Source: Oscheius dolichura
Taxonomy: Eukaryota; Nematoda; Chromadorea; Rhabditida; Rhabditidae
DNA: 64,000 nucleotides
Assembly: GCA_932521035.1 (NCBI GenBank)
Contig: OW051495.1
Coordinates: 6,138,001-6,202,000 of the forward strand
Reading direction: 5' to 3'
Part shown: in pieces, positions 18,551 to 29,100 of the stretch
How the letters are laid out: each line of letters opens with the position of its first letter
How positions within the stretch are numbered: position 1 is the stretch's first letter
The notes under the pieces: model-generated
Databases searched by the model: none
What the model saw: the letters and a program-made list of their open reading frames with translations, nothing else
Told to the model about the DNA's origin: nothing
Made by a program: the position numbers and the translations under genes

Positions 18551-21281
18551 TTACTCTTCTGTTCGAACTCGAGGTATTTCGAAGTAAGTAAAAACCTCAT
18601 TGTAGGCGTCCTCAATAAGTCGAAAACTACGCTCAAACGACTTCTTTTTTCTCGCCTGAATAATATATTTCAAAATATAATAAGCAACTAACTTTGAAAA
18701 CATCAGTAATAAGGTGTACAACGGATGACGGGACGTTTTTTGGGATACTTTTGATACCTTGATACCATGGAAGTCCCTAAATATTTCTTTTAACTTTTTA
18801 CAGCAAAACACCTCTAATGTTGCACCAGCCAGAAGAAGCATAGCCACAATATCCACTAATTTGTCTCTGTTCAAAGAACTGTTTTCAGGCGCCTTTATTT
18901 TTGTTCTGGGATACAGAGCAGACATAAGGGCTTGATTTAAATCCTCCACTCTAACATCAGTATATTCCTAAATTTGATAAAATATCAATATCTCTACTGC
19001 CGCACAGTAGTGTGATAGAAATAAAGTATTTTTTCTGTAAGGTCATCTCGCTCCACCGTTACAGAAAACGTCAAAGCATGCAGATTTGGATAGTGATCCA
19101 TTAATTGTCCTATATGACTATCACCATCAGCGTTACTAAATTATTAATTATAAATGTGGTCAAAGTTTCTGACTTACTTATTCCCATTCATAAGATCTGC
19201 ATACCATTGCAAATACTCGTATTTTTCATGATACTGCATCCCAAATAATTTTAAACATTCAACCATATCCTGCAAACTGATATACGATAAACATCATTTA
19301 CTACTCACCGCCTCTGACTGCTCTATTGCAAACTCTATTGGATTCAATTCCTCCATGTTAACCACCATTTCAAGATCTTGAAGTTCGTCCTCGTATGGAG
19401 GTAACATTTTTTGTGCGCCAATACTCGAATTCATTTGATTCGCTATGTATATATTGTTAATTTTTATTCGTTCATGGTAAACCCTCTTAATTAACTCTAA
19501 AGCAGCAGTGATCTGCAAAATAATGTTTCAAAAAATAGTCAGACGTTTAACCATTTCGATTTCACCTCTTCGAATTATGGCATGTATGAAAGAATCTGGC
19601 TTACGGTACCGCTTGGAAAGAGACACTGGATAAAGTAGATCTTTCAGAGATGCAGACCTATATCTATCCAGTTTTGTCCATTCTAATATAGCATTTGAAA
19701 ACAAATTTACGTATTCCTGTCCATGTACTGTACTGAATGTTTTTTATTCAAACATAAATAAATTATACCTGTTCGGAACACTTCAACTAACAAACCAGGA
19801 ACAACCTGCCTACTGACAGACTGATAGTAGTTCAAGAACAACTCGTAGGCTTGTTTTACGTGTCCTTGAATAAGTAAATAAGTAATACCGCATTCCTAAA
19901 ATATATATATATACATACAACAACAAAAAGCGCCCATACTATATAAGGACATGATAAATATTCAGGAGTGTAAATAACATTAGATATCCCTTTATTAAAA
20001 AGGCTATCTTGAAAAGCAGAAGAAAACGTAAGCACATAAAAAGGACCACCGGGAGCAAGTAGCAGATCCCATGTTTGTGAAATATCACCGTCTGTGTTAC
20101 AAATGAACATTACAACAACATTTGACTTACCGCAAGAGGCTATTAACTCGAAAAAGATGTTAAAACCATCATTTTGAGCTACCAAACCTCCTTTACTATC
20201 CCTTCTTTCAAACATCCATCGAAAAATCAACCATTCGGCATGTGGATTCACACGTGCAAGATTTGTCAAATTTTCCAGGAACTAAGCATACATGAATTGC
20301 ATACATGAATTGAAACAAAAAGCAGCACATACATGATAAAGGTTACTTGCCACAGCTACATGAAGAGGTGTTCTTTTTTTCTTTTGATCTCTTGAGAGTA
20401 CAGTACTTTGGATACAAGGGCAATCATCCTGAAAAATACGTACGAAGAAACATTCTTAAACGTACAAATTCGTTTGTTGGTTTCTCTCCTCTTCTATACA
20501 ATGAGCAGTTATTCTTTAGATAGCCAGCAAATTTATAAAAGTCTTTCGGATTTTCAATATAGGAGTAAATCTCCCTTTTAGCGAACAGCTCCCTTTTCTG
20601 ATCAGCCCTCCAAGTATTGACATCTAGGGGTACATTCAGTATCCCGATATTCTGAAATGGTATCGTTAGATTATTCTTTGGTTAAACTCAGTTAAAGGTA
20701 ATACTAACTAGTTCTCTTTCGTCTTGCCGTCGCATTTTCTCGATCCATCCTAGATGCCGCAAATTGTAATGTTCATGATACCCACTTTTAGCATAGCCAT
20801 ATTTTACTTCATTTTCTTTATTAATTTCAGGAATAACCCGTTCCCATTCTATTTACATATTCGAGGAAAAAATTGGCTGAATTCACCTTTATCCATTGTA
20901 GAAAAGTAATCTTGTAACTGTTTAACGCTGACTTCTCCGCTCATTAACAATTCTATCATTCTACTGTTTTCTTGTTGAAATGTCTGAAATTCTTCATTTG
21001 ATATCCTGGAAAAAGATAGAAGGAATCCACCTCAAGATCTTTATCAAGTTTTGACAGTGTCGAAGATTCCACTATTTTACCTTCTTTTACTTGATGAGGT
21101 TCGTTTTCTTTCGTGCTGAAATTAATTTTTGTAACGCAATAATGAAAAGGATATACCTGTTAGTAAAACTAACATCTCTGAAGGACCCAATGAAATTATC
21201 TATTACAAATTGCCCTGATGTTTGTTCTTCCGGTCGAAGAGGTTCTCCACCCACTAGGTGTTTATCATCCTTACTATCCAT
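18551..21281 (-). CDS. Large protein of unknown function with an ankyrin-like motif
   Basis: ATG at 21281 (MDSKDDKHLVGGEPLRPEEQ). About 13 exons joined by 40-60-bp introns give some 850 residues; exons 21281-21157, 21005-20887, 20848-20709 and the one starting 20651 are in phase. Segments include EWERVIPEINKENEVKYG, NVPLDVNTWRADQKRELF, KKRTPLHVAVASNLYHFLEN (one ankyrin-like unit), RVNPHAEWLIFRWMFERR, DISQTWDLLLAPGGPFYVL, QAYELFLNYYQSVSRQ and a C-terminal stretch with DIVAMLLLAGATLEVFCC. The last exon stops at 18551. No signal peptide is seen; a hydrophobic stretch near the C-terminus may be a membrane span. Mostly helical and AT-biased in codon use, like the whole block. I could not place it in a family. 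Confidence 0.7.
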
Positions 21282-21390
21282 TTAAAATCGTCTATTTATT
21301 ATCCCTTTTAGACTAAATATAAGCATGGTTATATCTGATAAACATAAAAAACAAAACGTGGGGACGCGTCATTAAAAATCTGAACGAAAT

Positions 21391-21765
21391 TTTAAAGGAA
21401 CAGTACAAGAGTTTTTGCTACGCCCCAAGTTTTCAAAACTATCATGAATTTTGTTGTAATTGATCTTATTTTGCAGAGCTAATTTTGCTGATCAAAACGC
21501 TCTATTTAGTATCACATAAAATTATTGCAATACTGAGAAAAATACAAAAAACACTGTCCAATACCTGTAAACAGCGCGACTCCGTTGCCTGACCGTCATC
21601 TGAACGCGCATCGGATGAAATTCGCAATACAAAATTGAAAGTTTGCATGTATTTTTCTCGCGAATTTGACATTTTTGTAATTTTTAAAATAGATAACTTT
21701 TATCAGAAAAAAATTCTGAACTAGATAAAGCCAACTTTAAAAAACTCTTGTACTGTACCTTTAAA
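21391..21765. repeat. MITE-like element 1 (about 375 bp) with TTTAAAGG-ACAGT termini
   Basis: The left end TTTAAAGGAACAGTACAAG... (from 21391) is matched in inverse orientation by the right end at 21739-21765, about 26 of 27 bases, with a TTTAAA at each outer edge. No coding capacity lies inside. A TTAA target duplication would fit piggyBac-type mobilisation (inference). Confidence 0.7.
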
Positions 21766-21824
21766 GCCTGGCAACCGCATAAATGTCTACTAGCCCAAAT
21801 AAAGAGGCCTTCACTATCAGCAGA

Positions 21825-22486
21825 TTATAGTTCTTTTCCAAAAAAATAGAGATACAGTAATTTGTCTCCGTTCGAGACCATTTGGGATCGGAAAATTGTT
21901 TTAAAGGGACAGTCTCGCATAGGTGCGAACGTACCCCATTTGGGGTACGATGAGATGGAGCAGATTTACTGCGATTTTCTAAAAATCATTTTCGCTCATT
22001 TTTTTCATAATTTCTTGCATTATATCAAAATGATCAGCAGAAGCTAGCGAATCATATGCTTCAAAGAATAAAATACGAAAATACAAAATGATAAGTTTTC
22101 AATACAATTGAAATTGCCAAAAGGGGCGCCAAAGACAAATTCTACAGTAATTCGTGCCCAACCAAACTAGTGCGAGACTGTCCCTTTAAAGGAACAGTCA
22201 GGTCGTGGGGTAAAGTTACGGTAGTACGAAGCGCGCGCTGCGTATTTTTTGGCATTTAGTGAACCAGCTTCAAATGTCAATTTGTTTTATTTTTTTCTCT
22301 TTTCACATATTTTTTTCGATTGCAATGTATTAGACTGGCTGTCAATAGAATAAACAGCAAAAAAGTTGGGCGAAAACATGTGAAATTAACGAAAAAATGA
22401 TCAAAAACGAAAATAAGGTTTCAAAATTCAAAGATTTTCAAGAAAACCCTGATTACTGTATCCCTATTTTTTGGAAAAGAACTATA
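21825..22486. repeat. Outer inverted-repeat element (about 660 bp) with 35-bp arms
   Basis: The left arm 21825-21861 (TATAGTTCTTTTCC...GATACAGTAAT) is matched by the reverse complement of 22452-22486 with about two mismatches. It encloses element 2 and part of a related end, so insertions are nested. No coding sequence inside. Confidence 0.65.
21899..22190. repeat. MITE-like element 2 (about 292 bp), nested inside the outer element
   Basis: The termini TTTAAAGGGACAGTCTCGCA (left) and its inverse at 22169-22190 match. The first 15 bases resemble element 1. It contains an internal palindrome CGTACCCCATTTGGGGTACG near 21930. Directly after its right end a third TTTAAAGGAACAGT end begins at 22185 without a visible partner. 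Confidence 0.7.
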
Positions 22487-22676
22487 TCGCGATAATCGAT
22501 ATCGACATCCCAATTCGACGCAAAACGTTCAAGGGCAGCCAAAAAAGATAGAGTAGTGATTATTACCGTGAAGCATTAAAATATACTAACGAAAACATTT
22601 ATTAAACAATTATTATTGTAGCATTAACAGAAGTATTTTTAGCGATGATTTTAACAATGAATTATTATCGAAACAT

Positions 22677-24814
22677 TTAAAGCCATCCTCGGCATGATGG
22701 CGTGTCACATCTAAATATGTCATTTTAGTATGGTTCTATAGAATGCAGCTTACTTGCATATTGCATAACCAGACGGCGGCTTCGTCTGCTGATACGGATG
22801 ATAGTCTATAGTCAGATCTGCTCCTAAACCCATACTGCTATTAGTCTGCAGCATCTCAAACCTGCTTTGATGTCACGTAAAGTGACGAAAACATGACGAT
22901 ACATATGTTCCATAGAAAATCCTATAGGATAAACGTGAATAAGGCCAATATTAGGTTGGCAGGAGTGACCGAAAAATCGGCTTTCATTTCTAGAATAAGA
23001 TTAATATTCGAAGCCAGTAAGTCAATACCCTTTGAACTTGCAATCAGTAACAATAGTCCCTCCCATTTGATAGGTGGCATCTGTCCCAGTAAGTTCCTCT
23101 TCCATGTGAACCTAAATAATTGAACGTAGCCTCAAAAATTAGCCTTACGTCGCCAAGATATTCTGTGACAACTCTACCTTTCGGAATGTCTGTCAGGGCT
23201 CTTACTCCCCAGCCTTCATAACGCTTATCATAAAATACCACCAATGGATCTTGTCGTGGGTACTGAAATTAAATGTCACCATTCAACAAAATTTTGATAC
23301 ATGGGAAAACCAAGTACGGCATTTTCTCTGGCCATTAGAGTCGACGCTGGTTTCTGGACAGGAACATATATATTCATTACACATAATCATGTAGAGCGTT
23401 GACCTAAATCATGTGATACAGTAATGCAATAGATCATGTAATACGAGATAATGGAGAGATTGAAGCAAACACCCCTAGTGCCAGTTTTCGGGAAATTCAG
23501 AAAACTAATTTTCCGTATGAAGTTTTACCATAAACATCGAGGAAAACTTACGTGGCATTCATATTGTCTGGAAAGGTAACATTGTTAAGATTCTCTGGAT
23601 CTTCTTGTGTTACCCTAACTAGGTTATTTTCCTTACAGGCAGGACAGAGTTCCTCCGACGTCTTATACACGCACATGTGCTTTCCAAGAGGTTGCTTAAA
23701 GTACTCAAGTGCTATCACTGAGAAATTGTAATTCAAAATGAACTGTAACTAGAATGCATACCAGAACGACTAAAGCAAACCTCAATTTCTGGCACCTTAA
23801 CGGTGTCACTTGTCATGGATTCAAGATATAGTGGCGGATATTGAAAATCCAGACCAGGATTGAGTACCTAAAATTACTTTCCCTTAAAAATTATGGCCCA
23901 CTTGGAGCCATTTTAGTTCCACCCGCTTGACGTTCCAGTACTTCAGCGGTCCCAATTCTTTTGTTAAGGCTGATTTTGATCCGCTAAGCAATCGCAACAA
24001 CATTGTGTCATCAACACTTTTCAACGTATGGACAAATTGCCGCTCGAACAGAGGCTTCTGACTGCCGTTCTTCACGTTGTTGCTGTACCTATATCAGACA
24101 AGTTTTACAAATGAACGAACTCGTACCATGCAGTGTTTGAAACATTGCTGTAGATTGCATCCATTCCTTTTTCGTATTCTACAAACAATTCCATCTAAAA
24201 ATACGAAAAAGATTTATATATGCATATTTACCAGCTTAGGGGAATGTTCAAGGTCTTCCATAGTGCAATAGCTGCTGTAGGTGAAATTCCATCCAGTCCA
24301 TGATACAAGAAACAACTAAAAATACATTCATAAACAAAAAGCAGATGGAAATCACGTCGCCATTTCGGCATAATATTCGGTCCACCACGCACTCTTGCTT
24401 ATATCTGCTTATAAGCTGTAATTTCTCTACTGGTGGGGCAGCCTGAAATATTACTATATCAGCGTGTTGCAAGTCTTACAGTTTTAATGGCACACAATGC
24501 TTCACGATATTTGCGAGACTTTTCTTCTCTGATTTTGCAGCGTTCAACACTGTCATCAACAGCTCCCTATAAATTATTAGATATAAAACGAACAAGGAGA
24601 TACTATATGAAAATTGGTGGTGTTTCTCTCGGTCGAAATACGGCATGGCTTTTTAATCGTGTCTTCGTCCTCTTCATCCGAGATGTAATCCAGTTTTATC
24701 TTTTCGAAAGGCCGTTTCTTTGCGATGTTCCATATGCCTTCGGAATAATCGCTCTATACATAAATGCTTACAAAACTAAGAAAAGTTAACCTCTTCGTCA
24801 GTTTCACTCTCCAT
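22677..24814 (-). CDS. SUV39-type histone H3K9 methyltransferase (chromodomain, pre-SET, SET, post-SET)
   Basis: ATG at 24814 (MESETDEE), then more than a dozen short exons joined in phase, about 480 residues. A chromodomain (ECVVDRILCRNGDV, LFLVSWTGWNFTY) is followed by a linker, a pre-SET region with cysteines in KHMCVYKTSEELCPACK and MCNEYICSC, then SET (YEGWGVRALTDIPKGRVV, DATYQM, GNESRFFGHSCQPN, RHVFVTLRDIKAG, LTIDY) and post-SET CKCDTPSCRGWL*. The last exon starts at 22710 after a TATTTAG, and reading the GTAAGC at 22749 as a donor restores the post-SET cysteines. SUV39 enzymes bind H3K9me and methylate H3K9 in heterochromatin. Oddities: the SET motif NHSC reads GHSC, and the first chromodomain cage position (usually Tyr) is Cys. 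The catalytic Tyr of the DY motif is kept. About seven pre-SET cysteines are visible rather than nine. Confidence 0.85.
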
Positions 24815-26153
24815 TTAGTTATTACTTCTGAGAGCAGAATTACTGGAAGAGTACAATTAGAGAAATAGAAGTGCGGATAAGACGAGGAGAATGAAAAAAC
24901 GAGATAAATTTTAGTTTTTTTTCAAGTTTCCAAAAGGGAGTCGGAATTCGGCGCGCTTCTCAATTTTTTAACTTCGACGAAGGAATTTTGTTCTCCGAAA
25001 ATGAGAAGTTGCAGATTCTGGGATCCTTGACCCATGTCCTTGTTTTCGTCATGGGGACCACCGTGGTATTTTTTTTTTTACTTTTGTTTTTTTTACTTGG
25101 CCGGTGCCTTGTGGATCTAATCGGCGAACGTTCAACCTCACCACGGAAAACTCACCATGGTGATATCACCAACTTTCTGTAACTTCCCTATTTTCCTGCC
25201 GAAGGCAAACTTAGGCTTAGTAATGCCTATTTACTCGTTTCAGGGTGTTCAGGGGGTTCGGGGGGCGGCAGCCCCCCGAGGCTTAGTAAAATGCTCGTGG
25301 TGATATCACCGTTGAACGTTGTCCCATCTAATCCTTTGGGTTCGAATAAGTCTCCCCTTGATCCCCGGGAGCAGTCAATCTGTCTTGCAGTAGTTCTGGC
25401 GACTGGTCAATGGAGAGAAACTCGTCTGCCCCCAAGTCAGTGCCACTCGCCCGTTGTTTCCTAACATTCGTTGACAGGAACTGTATTCGCTACTATGTGG
25501 AGGATTTCCCCTCCCATTTCCAACGTCCTTCTATGTACATGAGGCAGCTGAGAGAGCGCCGGGACACGCGCAGCTGTGATGTCATCTTCCTCCTCGAAAA
25601 CTGAGAACAGGAACGGCTGCACTCAGCCAGCGACCACTCGATTTGTTATTCGTCTCCGAGAATAATAACAATATAATAGTCCCCTTCAGCGAAACAATTT
25701 CCATTTTATTGAGTCCCAGTGAAATCGCCAGGCTCGGTTCGAGTTGTGCTAGGATCGACTCGTGTCGGACCCAACTTTCCGAGCCCGAGCCGAAAAATTT
25801 GAATCTACGGCTCGGCTGCTTCCGAAATTTCAATACTCGAACATCTCTAGCTTGATGGCGGTCCGCGTCCTTTGGATTACAGGAAAAACTCTATTAGAGA
25901 TGCTTTATTTGAGATAAAATAAATATTCTGTATGCAACATCTTCTGGAAATATACAATGAACTTGTGACTGTTGGAAAGATAGGTGGGAAATATATTTAG
26001 TAAGTGAAATACGTCACCAGAATGGGATAAAATTGACAAATACAAAGTACAGCAAATGGCAAAGTACAAAAATGTGTAGGAATACCGGTGAAGGTGTGAA
26101 CTTTTTTAAACAGGTGAAAGTCATGAGGGTATTGAGTATCCAATAATAAGAGA
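24815..26153. other. AT-rich intergenic region between SUV39-type and jac-1-like genes
   Basis: No convincing gene. Contains the inverted-repeat element at 25126-25321 and A/T homopolymers near 25070-25095. It holds the promoter of the SUV39-type gene and the 3' flank of the jac-1-like gene. Confidence 0.45.
25126..25321. repeat. Fold-back element with GGTGATATCACC palindromes
   Basis: The palindrome GGTGATATCACC occurs at 25159-25170 and 25299-25310. The outer flanks GAACGTTCAAC (left) and GTTGAACGTTG (right) are inverted, and GGCTTAGTAA occurs twice inside. A G-rich hairpin (GGGGGG CGGCAG CCCCCC) lies at about 25259-25277. About 195 bp, no coding potential. Confidence 0.6.
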
Positions 26154-29100
26154 TCAGACCCAGCTGTCACCTATACCACGTGGGCCTTTCCTTACAGAGG
26201 CGTAGAGAGGTTCTGGACTAGATTTTGGTGGCGGCATCATTTGCATAGGCGCACCATTACGAGCGGAAGGATGTTGAGGATGAAGTTGATGCTAAAATAC
26301 ACGAAGTTAGAGAGAAAAACAAACATAAAGACATTCAGTATTGAAAAAAAAACATACCGGATTGTCACCAATGGCCCCGTATCCACTGCTCATCGTGTCA
26401 TCTGGATTAGATTGTGTCGGCTTCTCCCTACCTTGACTTGAAATCGGTCTCGCTAATGTTGTTGAATCTCCTCTAAAAGATATGCGCATCAAACGATACT
26501 TTTAGACAAACTTTCTACTCGGGCCGGCATAAAAATCTGATTCTTTCAAGCCACTCCTTTTGAATCCATCATGTAGTTCTTTATGTTGCCACATCGTGTA
26601 CAAAACATGTGAAGCATAACGGCAAACTCTTTGAGAATAAGTGGGAAAGCTTCTTGCTAGTCCTCGTAGTTTATCTGTTCCTGAAACTGTCCAACCTTAA
26701 AAAGGGATGACTTTTGAAACGCTCTGGATGATAAGCCCAAGCGGGCTGGGAACAACCTCTTCTTATTATTATGCAAAGAAAGCAGACCTTTTTGCTCGTG
26801 CACATCTTTTGTGAATTCAGCACTGCTTCTAACAATTTCAAAAAGTATTCCAAGAACAGCGCATATAGTTTGATCGCTGATATTTGGGCGAGGTCGATCA
26901 GGATGTGGAAGCTTTTCCAGTAGATCTTTTAGAACATATTTGCCTAAAATAATACGGCTACCAATGTACAAAATTCTGGAATACCAATCAGATCTCTATT
27001 ATTCGGATCAAATGAAAGATTTCGTAGTGCAGTGGCTATAGCACAAGCGAGAAAGTCTTCTTGTTGACGCATGAGCTCTACAAGTACAGGAAGCCCTTTT
27101 TCTTGACGGACTGCAGCGCGAACTTCCACACTCGGTGGGAAATGGCATGCAGCTAAATTTTGGATTGCACCGGCAGAGGCCTGAGAAAAGTTCTTTAAAA
27201 TATATAGAAAATGTGAACCTCAAGTGCGTCCAGGTTCGATGCTTCTTGGAGGAGTTTTAAATATAGACGAATAACATGTGGCTGCCAAAGAACAGCAGCT
27301 CCCTATAACAGAAGAAGTATTCTGTGCGTGTTCTAGGCATAACCAACTTTTACAACTTCTAATTCTTTCTTCTTGTTTTCTTTCTCTTTCTTTTTCGGCT
27401 TTGGACTATTAGGCGTAGATTTGGCAGATGCTTTCAAGTAAGCAAGGTGAGCTGCAGAAGGATCATAATTGGGATCTGCGACTTCTTGGATTCTGGAAAC
27501 ATTTGTAATAGTAATGAAACCTTTATACCTATAGCTAAGATTTCTTAAAATACAAACAGCGTTCTCAACAGCTGGAGAATCAACATTATTTCTTTGAATG
27601 GCAATTGTAAGGAAGTGTACTAAGCCTTCAATAAGATTTGGGCATTCACGAAGTTGTTTGCGAGCCGCTGCATTCGTCGCAGAAACATTTCTAAAAACAA
27701 ATTTGGTCATAAATTTTACAAATTTACCTTATAACACCCGTAGCATTTTTAAAAAGTGTAGAAGCATAATGTCGTTGTGGGTCAACATTCCCATTAGAAA
27801 GGCCATTTTGTTGAAATCCCAGTCCGGGAACAACAATCTAAATTTGTGTTCTTTTGCTTAAAACTTGCACAATACCACCTGTTGAGCAAGAGCATCCGTA
27901 CAATACGTGAGCACACTAGGTTTAAGCATATCTGTTGAAGACAAATTCCATAGAGCGGCTGTAACTTCTTCCTTGATGGCTGGATCATGTGTTGTTTGAA
28001 GAAGTGCACCCAAAACTCGAACTCCATCACAATGAAGAATCGCCATCTGAATATATAAAAGTGCAATAGGAAAAAGGATATACCTTATTTTTATCATTAT
28101 CTCTACCAAATGATAAATTCTTTAGGCATGCTGCAGCGTTCTTTTGTATTGCAGGTATCTCATTTCTCAGCAAGTTAACAAGCTTCGGTATACCACCATA
28201 ATCCCGTGTTTCATCTTTTATAAGTTGATCTTTGAAAGTAAGATGTTGTAAGTAGCCGCTAGCATTGCGCTGCTTTTCCTTATCTGGGCTGTCCAAATAT
28301 TCAATGACCTCCTTTAGGGAAGGATCTCTCCATTGCACTAAAACTAACAGTTTAAGAAATAAGATGTAATTACTTACAATTGCCATTATTAGGGCCTCTT
28401 CTTAGTGGTGGGGGCGAATCATCCCGCTCGGGTAATGGTGGAGACTCTCGAACCATTTCATCTTGTAATAAATGCACAGCTCCAAAACGTTCGGCTTCTA
28501 CATATTTTACGTCGTTTAAAGGCTGGATAGTAATGGGAGGTGATGGGTCCGATGGCTCGGAACATCCAGCTGTATTGTGCGCTAACACACGAAACTGATA
28601 CTCATGCCCAACAATAAGATCGCCCACTTAAAATTTCAACTAGAACTTTGGAGAAAATACTAACCAGTCATTTTACAAGCTCTTACTGGAGCATCGTTAA
28701 CTTTATACCAGCCAGCGTCCTGTTGAAAATCCCGAAATTCAACATCATAGCCCTGATATCAGATTGAAAAAGATTATGATTAACTTACAGTAACAGGAAG
28801 AGTACTGTTTGCAGGAATCCAACAAATGGAAACGCGATCGCCTTCAATTTCTAGATATTCTGGTGTTTGTAACTTTTGTGGAACTCCTTTCTGTCCAGAT
28901 GCTGAAAGAAAGTATTGGTGAGAAGACTTTTAAAAAATACGTTTCCAGCGAGGTCTAAGGTTGATAACATCAGAAACTTCTGAAGGCTGCGATGCGCTAT
29001 TACCGAAAATACCAATTACTCGAAATTCATATGTTGAGCCTGGACGAAGACCTTCCACTGAAAAAAATAAATAAAAATAAACAAATAATGAAAAACGCTA

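Noticed and set aside
22677-22752. First reading of the SUV39-type gene as lacking the post-SET cysteines, with a stop at 22750
   Set aside because: The apparent AAG TAA is a GTAAGC splice donor. Splicing to 22710 gives CKCDTPSCRGWL*, the normal post-SET ending.
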